Assembly (NCBI GenBank): GCA_026874595.1
Contig: CM049306.1
Location: 5,908,019 to 5,972,018 of the forward strand
From: Sipunculus nudus
Taxonomy: Eukaryota > Annelida > Sipuncula > Golfingiida > Sipunculidae
Reading direction: 5' to 3'
Length of the DNA stretch: 64,000 nt
Shown here: positions 48,956 through 61,980 of the stretch, piece by piece
Layout: every line of letters starts with the position of its first letter
How positions within the stretch are numbered: position 1 is the stretch's first letter
The notes under the pieces: generated by a model
The model's input: only the letters and a program-made list of their open reading frames with translations
The model's database searches: none
Told to the model about the DNA's origin: nothing
Position numbers and translations under genes: made by a program

Positions 48956-50716
48956 GAAACCAACCTAATATGCAGGCGTCCAATGAGAGATTAAATTCCT
49001 ATTTAAAAACATGATTTGAATGACATACTTTACAACTATTATTATGTCGCCACTTGCGTATTGCACTGATTGTAATTCGTTGTGCATTATATTTAGAATA
49101 CATATAATTTCACAGTAATACATATATTGAGTTGTAACTAGAGGGACAGATCGGTATTCTGTCTCGAAATAAGAATATAACGGGTCGGGTGATTTGTATT
49201 ACGTGTACAAACATATCTGTACAGATTGTACATTTGCATGGGTTTTTATATCTGTTACCACGTGAGTTCTAACGAGTGTTTGTATTTGTAAGTTTTTTTG
49301 TGTGTGTATGTGTGTGCTTTCCTTACGTGTGCCTGTACGCATATTTCTATCTGTGTTTGTATTTGTATGTTTGTCGGTTTTTAGACAGTGTAAGTATTTG
49401 TGTGCTTTTGTTCGTGTATTTCTGAATCTGTGGTTACGTCTTTTATTCGTTTAAGTACACGTGGTTGGATGTGTGTTTGTATACATGTGCGTTTATGTTC
49501 GTTTGGTTGTACGAATGTTCTTACTGTTCCTATATGCTTTTTAAATGGGCTTCTAAAAATGTTTTCCCTTATTTTTTAACTTGTAGTTTTTTAATGTATT
49601 TGTACGTGTCTTTGTAAGTGTGTTCGTATGTGTGTCTGTGTTTTAATATTGATCAAGAGTCAAGGAACTAGATATTAGATTTGTCAAAAGATGAAGAGGA
49701 CCATTTACAAACGTATGCTATTACTTAATGCTTTTCTTTCTGTTAAATCTTTCAGCAGATGTGCCCATACCAGGGAACTGAAAATATTGGAGACTGTTAA
49801 AATATAAACAACTAAAAGTTTTAAAAAGGAGCAAGAAACCAGATTACATTTTGTTTCAGTCTTCTAACATTTGCAGGGTCTATTTTCATAGGAATGACTT
49901 CAGTAAAAGTTCAAAGCATTTTTAGAACGGTGGTTTATTTAAATGCTTTAGTTCATTGTATCGCGAGACACAACACCCCAGCGTCTGTTATAAGGATTTT
50001 AATCAAGCAATGTCTGAAGAATGGTTAGTGTTTTCAGTATGTGATATCCATCGACTCATCTGCCTGTCCACGCAAGATTCATTACGTATAAGTTTCAAAA
50101 CGTTCTACAAACATCAGATTATCAGGTGTACTCAGATATATAATAGTGGATACATGAAACCGTCATCTAGTTACACACTTTAAAACGACTACTCGTATTG
50201 ATTCCTTGCATGATATACAAAAGAAGCTTAAAAAGAGTTCTTGTTCAGTTTGGTAATGCGAAACTATAATGGCTGTTAGAAATAGGATAATTTCTTCATT
50301 GTGGTTTTCCACCGGGAGGTTTTAAAATATATTTTTAGGCAAATGGTGAATTATAAATTACGACCCACACATGTTTTATAAAATGAAATGGAGAAAAATC
50401 TGTTTTAAAAAATCAATCTGCATCTACATTGCCAGCCATACAAGAATTTAAAGTTAAATGAAGAAAAAAAGGTGAATGATGTTCAGCTGCACAAACAGAT
50501 GCTGGGGTTAATCTAATGTCCAGGGACATAGACATAAACGCTATCACCTGTACCGCGTGAAGTAAAACAGCTGTTGTGTGTACTGCTAAGTGGAAAAGTG
50601 CTTCATTTGGTACCTATTTTGATACAACACAGCCATTTTATTTATACTACAGTACACACACCTGTCAAGGTCACCGGAAAGCCAAGTTTAAGGACTGAAG
50701 GGTTTGATTTTCTTCC
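48956..50716. other. Non-coding DNA with TG-rich tract
   Basis: The part at about 49270-49640 is strongly TG-rich on the plus strand (repeated TGTGTGT, GTTTGTAT and TACGTGTG phrases), a degenerate purine-pyrimidine alternating tract. The rest shows no recognised gene. The open frame at 49956-50183 has no motif I know. Confidence 0.5.
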
Positions 50717-51161
50717 TTAAAGGGACCTATTCACATAACAGGCATGTTGGATATATACGGAATATGATTTTATAGCCTTAGAGTAATTTGTTTTTGCCAT
50801 AATTTTGTCTCTTCCTCTTTCCTGTAGACAATGGATAAAGCTTGCACCGGGCGGTGCAAAATATAAACATTGCGCGCACTTGAGTTCACTGATCAGGTTT
50901 TTTTTTCCAACTGGTGTTTCATAATTCAGGTTACCACTCTTTGGGAGTTGCGCAACATTGCAACTCTGGTCATGCAATTTTGTGTTGGTACACGGACACA
51001 GATGGTTTGTGTTTGCTCACACACAACTTATAAAACAGGTGATTTGGAGAGAGAAAGTCCGTGTGTCGTGATGGTTTGCTAGGAAACTTTTGCATTTAGC
51101 AAAAATCAACTGATTGCGTGAAATAATGCAAATATTATTTCATATGTTTGTGCACCTTTAA
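50717..51161. mobile_element. Possible TTAA-flanked MITE
   Basis: A 437-bp interval is bounded by TTAA at 50717-50720 followed by AGGGACC, and by GTGCACC followed by TTAA at 51158-51161. The inverted ends match only weakly (AGGGACC versus AGGTGCAC). It has no transposase. This is a suggestion only; TTAA is common in such DNA. Confidence 0.25.
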
Positions 51162-51731
51162 AGAGACACGATGAAAATCTGTTGTACTGCGGAAGCAATG
51201 TATCTTCTCGGCAGCCGGTATGTTAAGGTATAGACAGCTGATGATTGCTGTGATTTGGTATTCAAGCGGGTCTGTCGTAAGAAAAAGCAGGCGGCCGAGG
51301 TGCTGTATAACCAGGTGTGTAGTTTTATATTAGTTGAACTCCGTGCGTTAGGTTCAGACGCTCTCAGTCGGATACCTCCATTCACAATGTTTCAGTTCAC
51401 TTAAAAGAGGTTTTGGAAAGAGAGTTACCTCAGTTTTTCGATGGTATATTAAAGCTTTGCCACTTTATTTAAAAAAACGTAAATCACCAACTTTGTATGA
51501 AAATCTGTAATAAAAGCTGTCCTATTTCCTACAACTATGACATGACATATGACTGAAAATTTTATTCCATTTCAAATTTTCTCCTCCGTTGAAATTGGCA
51601 TGTATTAAATTACTTTTCCGCTTTAAATCCAAGATGTTTCCGGAGAGAAGCTATTTTTACACATTAATCCAGGAGCTACGAAACAATGAGAGAGAAAACA
51701 TTTAAGAAATATCTTATGGTGTGATGAACAG

Positions 51732-51732
<1 letters not shown>

Positions 51733-51778
<46 letters not shown>

Positions 51779-51789
51779 TATATATATTT
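51733..51789. repeat. (AT)n microsatellite
   Basis: An almost pure AT run of about 55 bp, with one ATAAATA interruption near its end. Confidence 0.95.
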
Positions 51790-52094
51790 ATATTGAGAAT
51801 TGAGTCCTGCGATAATGAATAATTCTGTCTACTGAAGGCTCGCTGGACGTCACCTCAATATAAATGACCTGTGGATATACGGGCGGTGTATAAGATACGA
51901 CCCTGCTACGGATAATCAATGGCGGCGATCAAATGGGAGACTCAAACATGACGGACAGCGTGAGTTATCGTAATACGAATGATATTATTCAACTTCATAT
52001 GACATCAGCCGTACCGTTAAACGTTTTATTTTAGAAAGGTAGAGGCACATGTGATCATCTGGATTAAAAGGATGATGCAACCAGCCACGCATCT

Positions 52095-53644
52095 AGGGGA
52101 GACCGGGCCTAGTTGTATACAGGGGTAGGCTAATACAGTAGCATTAGTGCAGGCGTTGGTTAAAAGATGGAGCTCACTTTCACAACACGTGATCATCATA
52201 GCCCCAGCGGCCTTAGACGCTGGTGGTGTGGAATCTTCTGCATGGGTAACAGCTCAAGGAATAATATTCCGATTTTCGACTTGAAAAGTAAATATTTTCA
52301 TCTTGTTTTCTATTCTCCCAGCAAATGTATTAACCTTAGTTAAATATACTAAACCTGATTAGTGAAGAGCGTTGCTGTATGTCTTCTCTCTTGAATGATT
52401 GTTTTTTCTTGATCACAGATTCTATTGACCTAATTTCAGCAAAATATTAAAATGTCAGGATGGGGTAAGTTGTGACAACATGTAACAACATACCCCCTGT
52501 AAAAAAATACTGTAACAAATGCCCCGCTTAACCTTTTCCTCCTAATTAAAAATTCAATTAGAACAAATAGATGTGTTTCTGCAAAGCTTGAAACTAGCAG
52601 AGGGTGTCTGAAAGGGTAATAAAATATCATGAAAGTTGGTAGCAGTTGATTTTTAAGTAAGATTTTCAACGTGTATCTGCACATTTATTTCCAACAAAAT
52701 TAATTCATTTTTCCTTTTTAAATATTAAACGATTTTCAACAATTTTAAAATAAAATTGAATTTACATACAAGATCCTAACACGAAGCATAGCAGGACAAT
52801 GAGGACAAAAGTCCTCTTGTAAAGTTTATGACTCTAAGATGCCTGATGAAACATGACAACACAGAAAATTGTTTGATAGTTAAATTTAAACACATATCAC
52901 AATTTTAATTATCTACGTTATATACCAGTTTCTCCAAGACTATTTATTTACTGTTTTCAGGCTCCTGTCTCATATATTCGGAATCTGATTTATTCTGTAT
53001 TATCTGATTAGCTATATATAAAATAATTATAATATATATGAAGGGCAACAGGACAAATACACCCACCCCATCCCCGGACCATTACCCCTTTGGTATAAAA
53101 CTGCATCTTAATGTATAGGCCTATATAATGCAAAATAAAGTACCACAAAAATATATTGCACTGATTATGCAATGTGGGAGTGGTTTGAAAAGGCAATTTG
53201 TTGAAATACAAAGGGCTTAAAGGTGCTCATTCACTTATACCTTTCGGAAAAGGATTTATGTGATTTATGGCTGTCTCTGTGTAGATATTAATAATCTAAG
53301 GATAATTTTAGTTGTGAAATGTTCATATAGGTCTTCGTGAAGGATGTATGAACTTGTTTATCAAAAAACATGTTTGTAAACACAGCAATGTTGACATATC
53401 TGAAAAACATATTGTAATCTAAGATGGGTTGCATACATAAGCGGAGGTAGAAAGGTCACTTGTTGCAAAATGTTATTTGCAAAGCTTTGGCCTATCATGC
53501 TGTCAGATGCCTTTGTGGAATTTGTTTTGATGATTTTGGGGGCCCCTACATATTATGAACATGTTTAGAGAAACAAAACAAGCAGCCAGTGTGCGATGAT
53601 ATCCAGCTTTTCCGGATTATGTTTTTACAAAAGCTCCGAAGGAT

Positions 53645-53699
<55 letters not shown>

Positions 53700-54298
53700 C
53701 CTATAAAAGCAGCATCTTACTGATGGTATATCACTCCCATATTATTTATATATATATATATATATATTAATATATATATATATTAATGTATATATATAAT
53801 ATATATAAAGAAATTAAGACAATTAGACAAGCAGAATAGATGACACTTAGCCTGATGTTTAGAGACGGAGTCTGTAGTGTCTTCCTTTTTCTTTCTAATT
53901 GTTAAGCCTTGTAGCCTTTTAAGCAAGTTTCACATTCTTTTGATTACTATCCTGAGCAAACATTGTGCCCAAAGAGTGCACACTTATAAATTTGATAGCT
54001 ATTACTGCTATCTATAAAACACATTAAGATTTACTTTAATAGTTTATGACCTGTGTAACAAAGTACCCCACAGGGTGTATCAATCTGCCCCGTATTAAGG
54101 GCAATTTGTATACACATTTTTTATAGGTTTATCCAGGAATATTATAAGAATAAAATATCTTGACCTTTCCATAATCGTTGTTTCTACAGATGATAAAAAA
54201 GCTGCTCATTACTACAAAAAAGCTACCTGTTATCTTGTATATCATATGAGGAAGAGACAAAATTTGCAATTTTGTTACAACCAGCCCCGGTCTCCTCT
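52095..54298. mobile_element. Candidate inverted-repeat element, about 2.2 kb
   Basis: The left arm at about 52096-52115 (GGGGAGACCGGGCCTAGTTG) is found inverted at 54274-54297, whose complement reads AGAGGAGACCGGGGCTGG. Related motifs (GGGGTAAGTTGTGACAACAT at about 52460 and CTGTGTAACAAAGTACCCCA at about 54052) occur near each end in opposite sense. Between them are (AT)n tracts (53648-53808) but no recognisable transposase. Boundaries and target duplication are not established; separate diverged repeat copies in opposite orientation are the alternative. Confidence 0.35.
53648..53808. repeat. (AT)n microsatellites
   Basis: A pure AT run at about 53648-53697 and an interrupted TA run at about 53746-53808 are separated by about 50 bp of ordinary sequence. 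Confidence 0.95.
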
Positions 54299-55496
54299 AC
54301 TCTGGTCACTCTGGATAGACAACCCTGTTCCAAAGTGACTGTGCCTGAATTCAAAAGAGCCTCTTTACATTCTGGGATCTGCTCTGCTTTTCTAACAAAA
54401 TATTTTCCAAAATCTTGACTTCAAATGTCCAAATGTTCACATTTCTATTCTTGCAACCCCTGCATGTCTTTATATTTAATTTGGTTGGCCAAAGCATCTT
54501 GGTACAATTTTCTGTTTTTAATATCATTGGTCAAAGCATCTTGGTCCAATTGTAGTGCTCATATACACTGGCACGCCATTGGACAATATAATAAAAAAAG
54601 CAGCCTGCGTGGTGGCTTAGCTGGTGTTTACAGCGTGTTTATGTACACATATCCCGTGGTTAGTACTGCGGGAAATTAGTTAATTTATAACGGGTTTTTA
54701 ATGTAAATGAAGCATGTTGGGGTCATAAATGTACCCACATTGCATTATTAAGCTTCCCCGATAGTATTTGATCAATATTTGTATATTAATATGGGTGTTG
54801 GGGGGGGGGGTCTTATGTTCCCCAATGCAAAACCATTGACGATATATATTTTTCTTTTATTTCCCTTCCTTCGGCCCATGTTTCTCGACAACTGCTAATG
54901 TACCTTGATTAACCACTTACATTTGTTCAGAATGAGAATCACATTTGCACCTGACTTTTATGTTTGATCTTGATTACATAAATCAGTGCTACAGGTTGTT
55001 TAATATGTATGGAATATCCAGAGTATCACTGAACAAATGAAGTAAGTAGAGACACAATGACCAAAATACCAGGGTTCATACATATTACCTATCAAATATG
55101 TACCAATGTGTTACAGACGATTCGATCTGAACCGCCTAGGCCAGTCCATGCCATGCAGTCAAAACTGTGGAACTGTTTGGATAACTGTATTCGATTATAA
55201 TTGTGTTTCATCTAAACAAAAAAGTGTATACTATGACACGTGTTTAAAAAATATAAATAGCTACCACAAGTGTTCCAAAATATGAACTCTCTTTATCACC
55301 CACTAACCGGTTTCCTAGCAAACAGCTTCCGCCAGGAATATTACTGCAGAATACAGCGTGTGTTAAGTACCATCAAATAGCTATTTAAAATACATCTCAT
55401 GTTACTGGTTATAAAACGAGACCATAACTACTTCAAAACATTTTAAGCAAAAAAAGACTAAAATGTCATCGTGCTGATCAGTCCTTCCTCTTATAC
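54299..55496. other. Non-coding DNA
   Basis: No gene is recognised. A small duplication (TTGGyCAAAGCATCTTGGT at about 54483 and 54527) and a G run near 54800 are the only local features. Confidence 0.5.
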
Positions 55497-56213
55497 CCCT
55501 TTCACACGGCAAATGCAACCCGTTTTAAACCGTTTTGGACACGTTTAGAGCGTTTACACGGCTTTACAAAACGTTTTTAAACCGTTTAGGCCAAATAGTT
55601 TCGGATCAAGCTCAGGAGGAGGTTTAAAATAGTTTGAATGCGAATTGTAATTGTCGTGTGAACGCTCTATTTAAAAGCACCTATCACACCGGGAAAGCAG
55701 ATCAATAGCTTTAAACCGTTTTTCTGTCGCTTTCCATGCGCCCATGTCGGAATTTTTTCGCTGACTTCGGATTTCATTCGCCAAATTGCCCGAAGCGAAA
55801 GCGAAATTATTCAGACGAGGGAATAATGTCGCTTTGAGTCGCCCAACTTTCAGAAATAAAAATTTCGTTTTTAGTTCGCTCACTGAAGTATTGTTTCGGT
55901 GTTCATTCGTTCATGTCGTTGTTGTGTCGCTTTTCGTTTACCTGTGTCGGTATTGGTTTGTTTTTGTCTTTGACTGATTGTACACCGGAGTCAGCGAATC
56001 AATTCGCCTGACAGGGGCTAAAACGGGTTGGACCAAGTTTTAAAGCAGTATCTTGATCAAAGCGCATACTTGTGTCAGCAGGTTGTCAAATTTTTCCAAG
56101 TATAAAATGTATACAACACGCATTCGTGCTAGATGCCCATGTGAACGCACCAAACCGGTTTGGCCAACCCGCTTTGCCCAAATCGGTTTGACAACGTTTT
56201 ATGTGTGAAAGGG
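55497..56213. mobile_element. Non-autonomous DNA element with CCCTTTCACAC inverted ends, 717 bp
   Basis: The element starts CCCTTTCACAC (55497-55507) and ends with the exact complement GTGTGAAAGGG (56203-56213). The subterminal parts are full of AAACCGTTT and CGTTTTAAAC-like motifs on the left and AACGGGTTGG, AAACCGGTTTGG and CAACCCG on the right, as in MITEs with subterminal transposase-binding repeats. The centre (55700-55990) is unique and holds no transposase. No clear target duplication is seen, so the superfamily is unassigned. Confidence 0.65.
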
Positions 56214-57335
56214 ACGTCTGAGGACGTCAACATAGGTAAACCTAGATTTTGAGATAAACTGCCAAATTTTAAAATAAAAATTGTTTCATTTCAAGGAAAA
56301 ATCTTCCGTTTACATTTCACATGAAATATCTTGGAAAAATTCTTACCCAACGTATTCGAATTGACTACATTATCCTCTCGACCACATTTGTAAATACACC
56401 ATCTGTTAATGTATAAGCCCCGTGCATTGTCGGCTGCAGAGTCCGATTCTGCGCAATGTGATGTATTGCAAAGTTTCTAGGGGGGTACAATTTAAGGACC
56501 AAAATGACGTTCCGGAACAGCTGCAACTCTGATTTAGGTTCGTATTAATAAACCTAGAACCCTATACATCTGTACATTATCACGGGCCAATATACATATA
56601 GGATATCACAGTCGCGCCACTACGGGCAAGTCGTGGCTCTTTCATTCAGCCATATTGATTTAGAATCACTGTGTCTATTCAATTCAGAATATTCTATAAA
56701 TTACGTCATCATCCCCTAGAGGCTAGGTACATAACCCTTTATACAGGGGCCATTTTCATGGTGTATGCTGGTACTGTAATGGCTTTTCCCGGGGTCCCTG
56801 AAACAGATTACAATGGAATAGCTCATCCTATGATTCCCAGTTCTCCTAAAGAACCCCCGACTACCAGCACGTGGCATTTATCTTCAAACGTCTATCACAA
56901 GAAAAATACAAAGCAGTACACAGACATACGTTTTACTACCATTTTTATCTTATATTTTGTTATATGTGTATAATCTCCGTTATAGTGTATTCTGAAAGTA
57001 ACTAGAGAGGCATATATAAACTTTATTAATCGGATATTTACATGAATGAATACAGTTATATCTGTAAATGGTACATTCGTCAAAGTTGCACACCATTTAT
57101 AGTAATAAAAATATCTATAATCCAGGGATATCCATAATGTACAGCATGCGTCATGAACAGTCCCTTCTATCTTTTTATATACAGCGTTATGATTTTATGA
57201 GGAGGCTTTCACCATTGATATTCAGGTCCAAGCCCTAAAGCCAAATAGGTCATTGCTTTGAACAATGACTACAAAAAAACAAAATAAAAATACTGACATA
57301 GACAATATCCGGTCATAATCTCCAAGTGATAAGTA

Positions 57336-57337
<2 letters not shown>
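56214..57337. other. Non-coding DNA with an unexplained open frame
   Basis: An open frame at 56671-56973 (+, 100 codons) has a Pro/Ser/Thr-rich middle (around IPSSPKEPPTTSTW) but no family match that I know and no splice partner. Nothing else stands out. Confidence 0.3.

Positions 57338-57397
<60 letters not shown>
57338..57397. repeat. (AT)n microsatellite, insertion target of the solo LTR
   Basis: About 58 bp of AT repeat end five bases before the LTR start at 57403. More AT repeat follows the LTR end at 62757. The LTR therefore inserted into an AT tract. Confidence 0.9.
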
Positions 57398-57401
<4 letters not shown>

Positions 57402-57402
57402 T

Positions 57403-58199
57403 TGTTACAGATGTCTCTTTTATTGTATGTGTATGTGGGGCTCTAGCATTGGCCGTTGCCATGACGGCCAGTAGCCAGGCCCACGCGTGGGGTCTGACGT
57501 GTAAACAGCGGTCATGCTAGTCTGGGGTTTTCTCGCCTGGCCGAGCCGGGCTGACTCACGTCTGAACCCTGATATATAGAAACACAGCGATGTTGTTCTA
57601 GATGTTTCCCGTAAAGCGTGTGTACTGTGTATCATGTTAGGTTCTTTTGGATTGTTCGAGAAATGGAAAGATCTCGGCTTGATGTGAAAGCTATAAATAA
57701 AGGGCTGTGTTTTAGAGCCAAGAGGAGAGGAGAGAAATATTCCAGCGGACACAGAAGCGTGTAAGTCAGTTGTGGACCTTTTCCGATAAGTGCGGCAATT
57801 ATAGATTTTCTTCTAAATTTGTGAAGGATTTTATGTAGTCTTTTATGTAGTTTTCCTTTCGGATCACTGCCAGTATGTCACTTTGGATTACAGCAGATTG
57901 ATTTTGTGATTACATTGGACTGTTATTCTCTGAGAAGATTTGTGTGAACTGTTCACCTGGTTTATTCATTTTAAAGGACTTGTCGCTGTGACAGTGGTGG
58001 TACCCAGGTACTGTGCACTTTGTTTATTATGTTGTGTGATTATATTGATTTGCTGTTATACTGTTGTTGTACTGTGTAATTGTATTGATTTAGTGTATTA
58101 TAATCTTAAGGTTGTTTTAAGAATAAATTATAGTTATTTGTTAACATAAAAAACAAACACTTGACTTCTTTATTAATTCCCCTAGACATTTCACGCTGC
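57403..58199 (+). repeat. Solo gypsy LTR, left part
   Basis: It starts TGTTACAG like the LTR at 1714 and shares the promoter and 3' blocks: TATAAATA at 57692-57699, GTGACAGTGGTGGTA, AATAAA at 58122-58127 and the phrase CCCCTAGACATTTCACGCTG. The match to LTR 1 stops at 58199, where the nested LINE begins, and resumes at about 62691. No gag, pol or polypurine tract adjoins it, so it is a solo LTR. Confidence 0.8.
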
Positions 58200-58232
58200 C
58201 TATTTTTTTTGTTCATTGAATGATCCACTGCC

Positions 58233-61200
58233 TTTACATGTCACCCTGTGTCCCATCGGCAGCTAATATGGGATGGGTTTCTCTTAATCGTAGCTCGCTT
58301 TCCCATATAATGTCTAGACTTTTTTTCTCGCCATACTTGTATTTACTGATACACATTTTTGCAATCAAAATATATAGGTTTATAATTAATATAATTGTTC
58401 TAGAATAGTCTCCTTGGTAACCAAGCTTTACATGAGATTCTTGTAATTTTATAAAGTTTTCTATTTTTCATCGAAGGTCTCGTTCATCTTTATCCCAAAA
58501 TAGTCTTAGTTTATAGCATGAAAAAAAGAAATGTTCAACGTATTCGACTTCTCCACATTGAGTGCATCTGTTACTATCCGCTATTTTCATCTTCTTCAAC
58601 AGAATTTTTGTGGGATATATGTTTTGCATTATCTTCCAATGTAGCGTTTTCAGTCTCACTTCTCCGGTACATTGTCCAGCCATTGTCCATGTATTGCTGG
58701 GAAACGTGAGGGGTATTTTCTTTGCCAGAAAAGTTCGATATTCGGCCGTTCAGTTTTTTCATCTCGTAAAATTGGCATAGTAATTTTGTTTTTCAGTCTT
58801 GTAGTGGCTTTCAATGGAAGTTAATATTCCTATCCTTAGTCATCATATGTTCTTTGGATTTGATGAATGTGCGCAGCACTGTAGTCACCAACATATACTG
58901 CAACCTTATTGCGGTAGGACATACAGTTTTAATCAACTTTGTAATATGATCTAAAGATTATCTTTTAAAATATCCTGAATATATACAATACAAGCATTAA
59001 TCCAGTTATGAAAAAATAGTACTCTCTTATTATACACAAAATGTTTGTTATTCCATATTACTGGAGAACATTTGTTTTCATCAATCTTATTTGAATGTAA
59101 CCATTTTCTTCAAATAAGTTTATAAAAGGGATACTCAATTAGGTCCAATCCCTTAAAGCCTTCCGGCCTTACATTGCTTTCAAATACACTAAAGTTTTTT
59201 CCTAATTTGCTGTATGAGAAAAGGGCTATATTTATCCATGTTTCTCTTGTATCTGTGCTGAGTTTTGATATTAATTTTATAAGTAGAGCATCTTGCATAG
59301 TAGCGATATCTATTAGATTAAGACCCCCTGTCTCATATTTAGCAACGAGTGTTTTCTTTTTACTTTTTCAATAGTTTTCCGGTTGTTGAATTGTTTTTGC
59401 CATATAAACTTACAAATAATTCTATTCAAATCTTTAATGAACGAATCCGGAGCGCATAATGCTTGAAGAACATAGATATATTTCGAAATGATAAAAGTGT
59501 TGACTACAAGAATTGTTCCGATAATTGATAGATTTCTCCGACTCGATTTTTGAAAGATATCTTTGATTTACTCTGCTTGGTTTCCCAATCTTCTTTTATA
59601 TCTGATGCTGACCGTGAATTGCTAAACCCAATTCCCAGAATGTTTATTTTACTTGATGTTGAGTTTTTCCAACTGATTTCGTCTAACTCATTTTCTTGAT
59701 TGGATTCTGCACCTCCCAACCATAGACCTTCAGTTTTGGTTTTATTTAGTTTTAGTTTTATCAATAATTTTAGAGCGTTTAAAACGTCCTTTTTATCAGT
59801 TAAAAAAAGTGTTGTGTCGTCCGCGTATTGGACAATTTTCAACACGTTACGATCATAACTTTTCATGGGGAGCTGAATACCTTTAATATTTTTAGATTGT
59901 CTTATTTTACATGATAGCAGTTCAACTGCGACTACAAAGGCCAAGGGCGATAATGGACAGTCTTGCCTGACACCGCATTGTAAAGGAATCCATTGACTTA
60001 ATCATCCGTTGTACTGAATACAGTTTCTTGTGTCATTGTTAACAATTTCTAAACATTTGACAAAATTTTCTCCAAAAACAAATAGTCGGAATGTTTCAAT
60101 CAAATAATTTTGGATAAAGTGTCAAATGCCTTCCTGAAATCGAGTGCTAATATGGCCCCTTTTGTTTTTGTTCTGTGTATATTGTGACATCATCAATTAG
60201 TCTGATGATGTTAGCTATATTTCGGTCTTTCATAAACCAGTTTGGTCTGAATTGATCACAGATTTAATTACTTTTAGTAATCTGATGGTAAGAGTCTTAG
60301 CAAGTATCTTATACTCTTTGTTACCAACAGTGATGGGTCTATAATTATCTACATTGCCTCTTTCTACATTTTTTTCCTTTATGTAATATCATTACTCCTT
60401 TCTTTTGTGAGGTTGAGAGTGATCCGGTGTGGAAAGGATAAATAAATTAGTCAATTAATAATTTAGATAAATCGGGCCAGAAGAATTTGAAAAATTCCGT
60501 AGTAAGACCCTCTAGTCCTGGGCTGGAATCTTTTTACATTTCTTTAATAGCTTTTGTAGCTTCCTCATTAGTTATTAATCCTTCACAAATCATTTTATCT
60601 TCGTAACTCAGCCGTGGTAGTTCAATATCTTGTAAAAAGGCCTGAAGCAACTTTTCATCTGTATATTTATTTTTTATATAAGTTAATATAATAGTTTTGT
60701 TGACTTTTTAAAATATCTTTTTTGGGTTCTGACGACTTTTCCGTCTTTTAATCTAATGTTTTGTATACATTTTGATATACCTCTACTTTTTTCTAAGCCC
60801 AGAAAGTATTTTGTGTTACGTTCCCCTTCTTCCATCCATCTTAACCTGGAGCGCGTAAAGGCTCCTCTTGCTTTGTTTAATTCTATTAAATCGAATTGTT
60901 TACGTGCATTTGCTAATTTTTCTTTTATTATCTTATCGCGCGAATTATTCACTAAGCTCGTTTCTAGCTCCTTTAGTCTTGTATTGATTATATTTTCATG
61001 AAGTTTTTTTAGATTTTGCTTTAGATGTACTATAGCCTGCACCAAAAGATTTAATTTCTACTTTACACATTTCCCATCTAATCTGTGGGCTTTTATACTT
61101 GGTTTGTTTAGATCCTGATGTGTATGAATAAAGTATACCTTTTACTTGTTTTATGTATTCGGTATCTTTTAAGAGAGAGTTGTTAAATTTCCAGTAGGAA

Positions 61201-61929
61201 AGACCCCTCTCTGGTGCTTGGGAATTAATATATACGGGTATTGCTCTGTGTTCAGTAGAAGGATAGGTTTGTATATTTGCTTGGTCTATTTTATTTTTTG
61301 ATGATGGATTGATAAATATATAGTCAAGTCATCTTGCTATGAAAGGATTATTTCTACTCCAGGTGTAATCCTTATACGGTCTGTGTAATGTTCACGCCAT
61401 ATATCTAGCAACCCAAGTTGTTTTATCATATCATTGAAAGCTCTACTCTTTTTTTAATGTACCTCCCCTTAAATAATATCTAAATTTTGATTTATCACTG
61501 AATTAAAATCTCCCATCTTGAATGTATAGTCCGAGGTGTCTAATACGTCCATTGTATATGTTTGGAGTTGTTAAAAAAAGCTCTTCTCCGTTGTGTTACA
61601 TGTAGCGTGAAAGTTTATAATAACATAGGCTCTAATATCTTTATGAAATATAAGAGACAAAATACGTTTTGATGTTTAACAGTACAATTAGACAAAGTTC
61701 TGGATAATGTTTTCGAAATAAGAATTGCTAAACCATTACTATGCTTCGTATCGTTAACATAAAATATCTCCCCGCGCCATTCTTTTCTCACCACATCTAT
61801 CATTTAATCATCCCAATACGTCTCTTGCAAACATAATATGTCTACCTGGTCAGATTTTGCTCTTGTAAAGATTGCATCTCTTTTTGTTTCATTTTTCATT
61901 CCACGGCAATTTAAACTGTACACTTTCAT
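58233..61929 (-). pseudogene. LINE ORF2: endonuclease, reverse transcriptase, C-terminal zinc finger (degenerate)
   Basis: Reading from 61929 downwards, the apurinic-type endonuclease starts with a SLNCRGMKNETKR motif and reaches LCLQETYWDD, then a stop, then further endonuclease sequence (61803-61615). The linker WMEEGERNTKYFLGLEK lies within 61045-60683. Reverse transcriptase motifs GVRQDCPLSPLAF (about 59975-59930) and YADD (59827-59816) follow. The C-terminal part (58683-58468) has C-x2-C and H-x7-C residues (RCTQC, EHFFFSC), the zf-RVT-type finger seen in L1/Tx1 elements. The frame ends at the TAA at 58235-58233. Many stops and frame changes interrupt it. It would have copied LINE RNA at a nicked target; it is inactive now. 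Confidence 0.85.
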
Positions 61930-61980
61930 ACTGAAAGTGGCGAAGTTGGTATGTCTGTATATATTTATTCGTTTATCCTC

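Noticed and set aside
57326-57520. Plus-strand frame starting in poly Tyr-Ile
   Set aside because: It runs from the AT microsatellite into the solo LTR.
60756-61001. Plus-strand frames inside 58200-62400
   Set aside because: They are opposite-strand shadows of the LINE ORF2.
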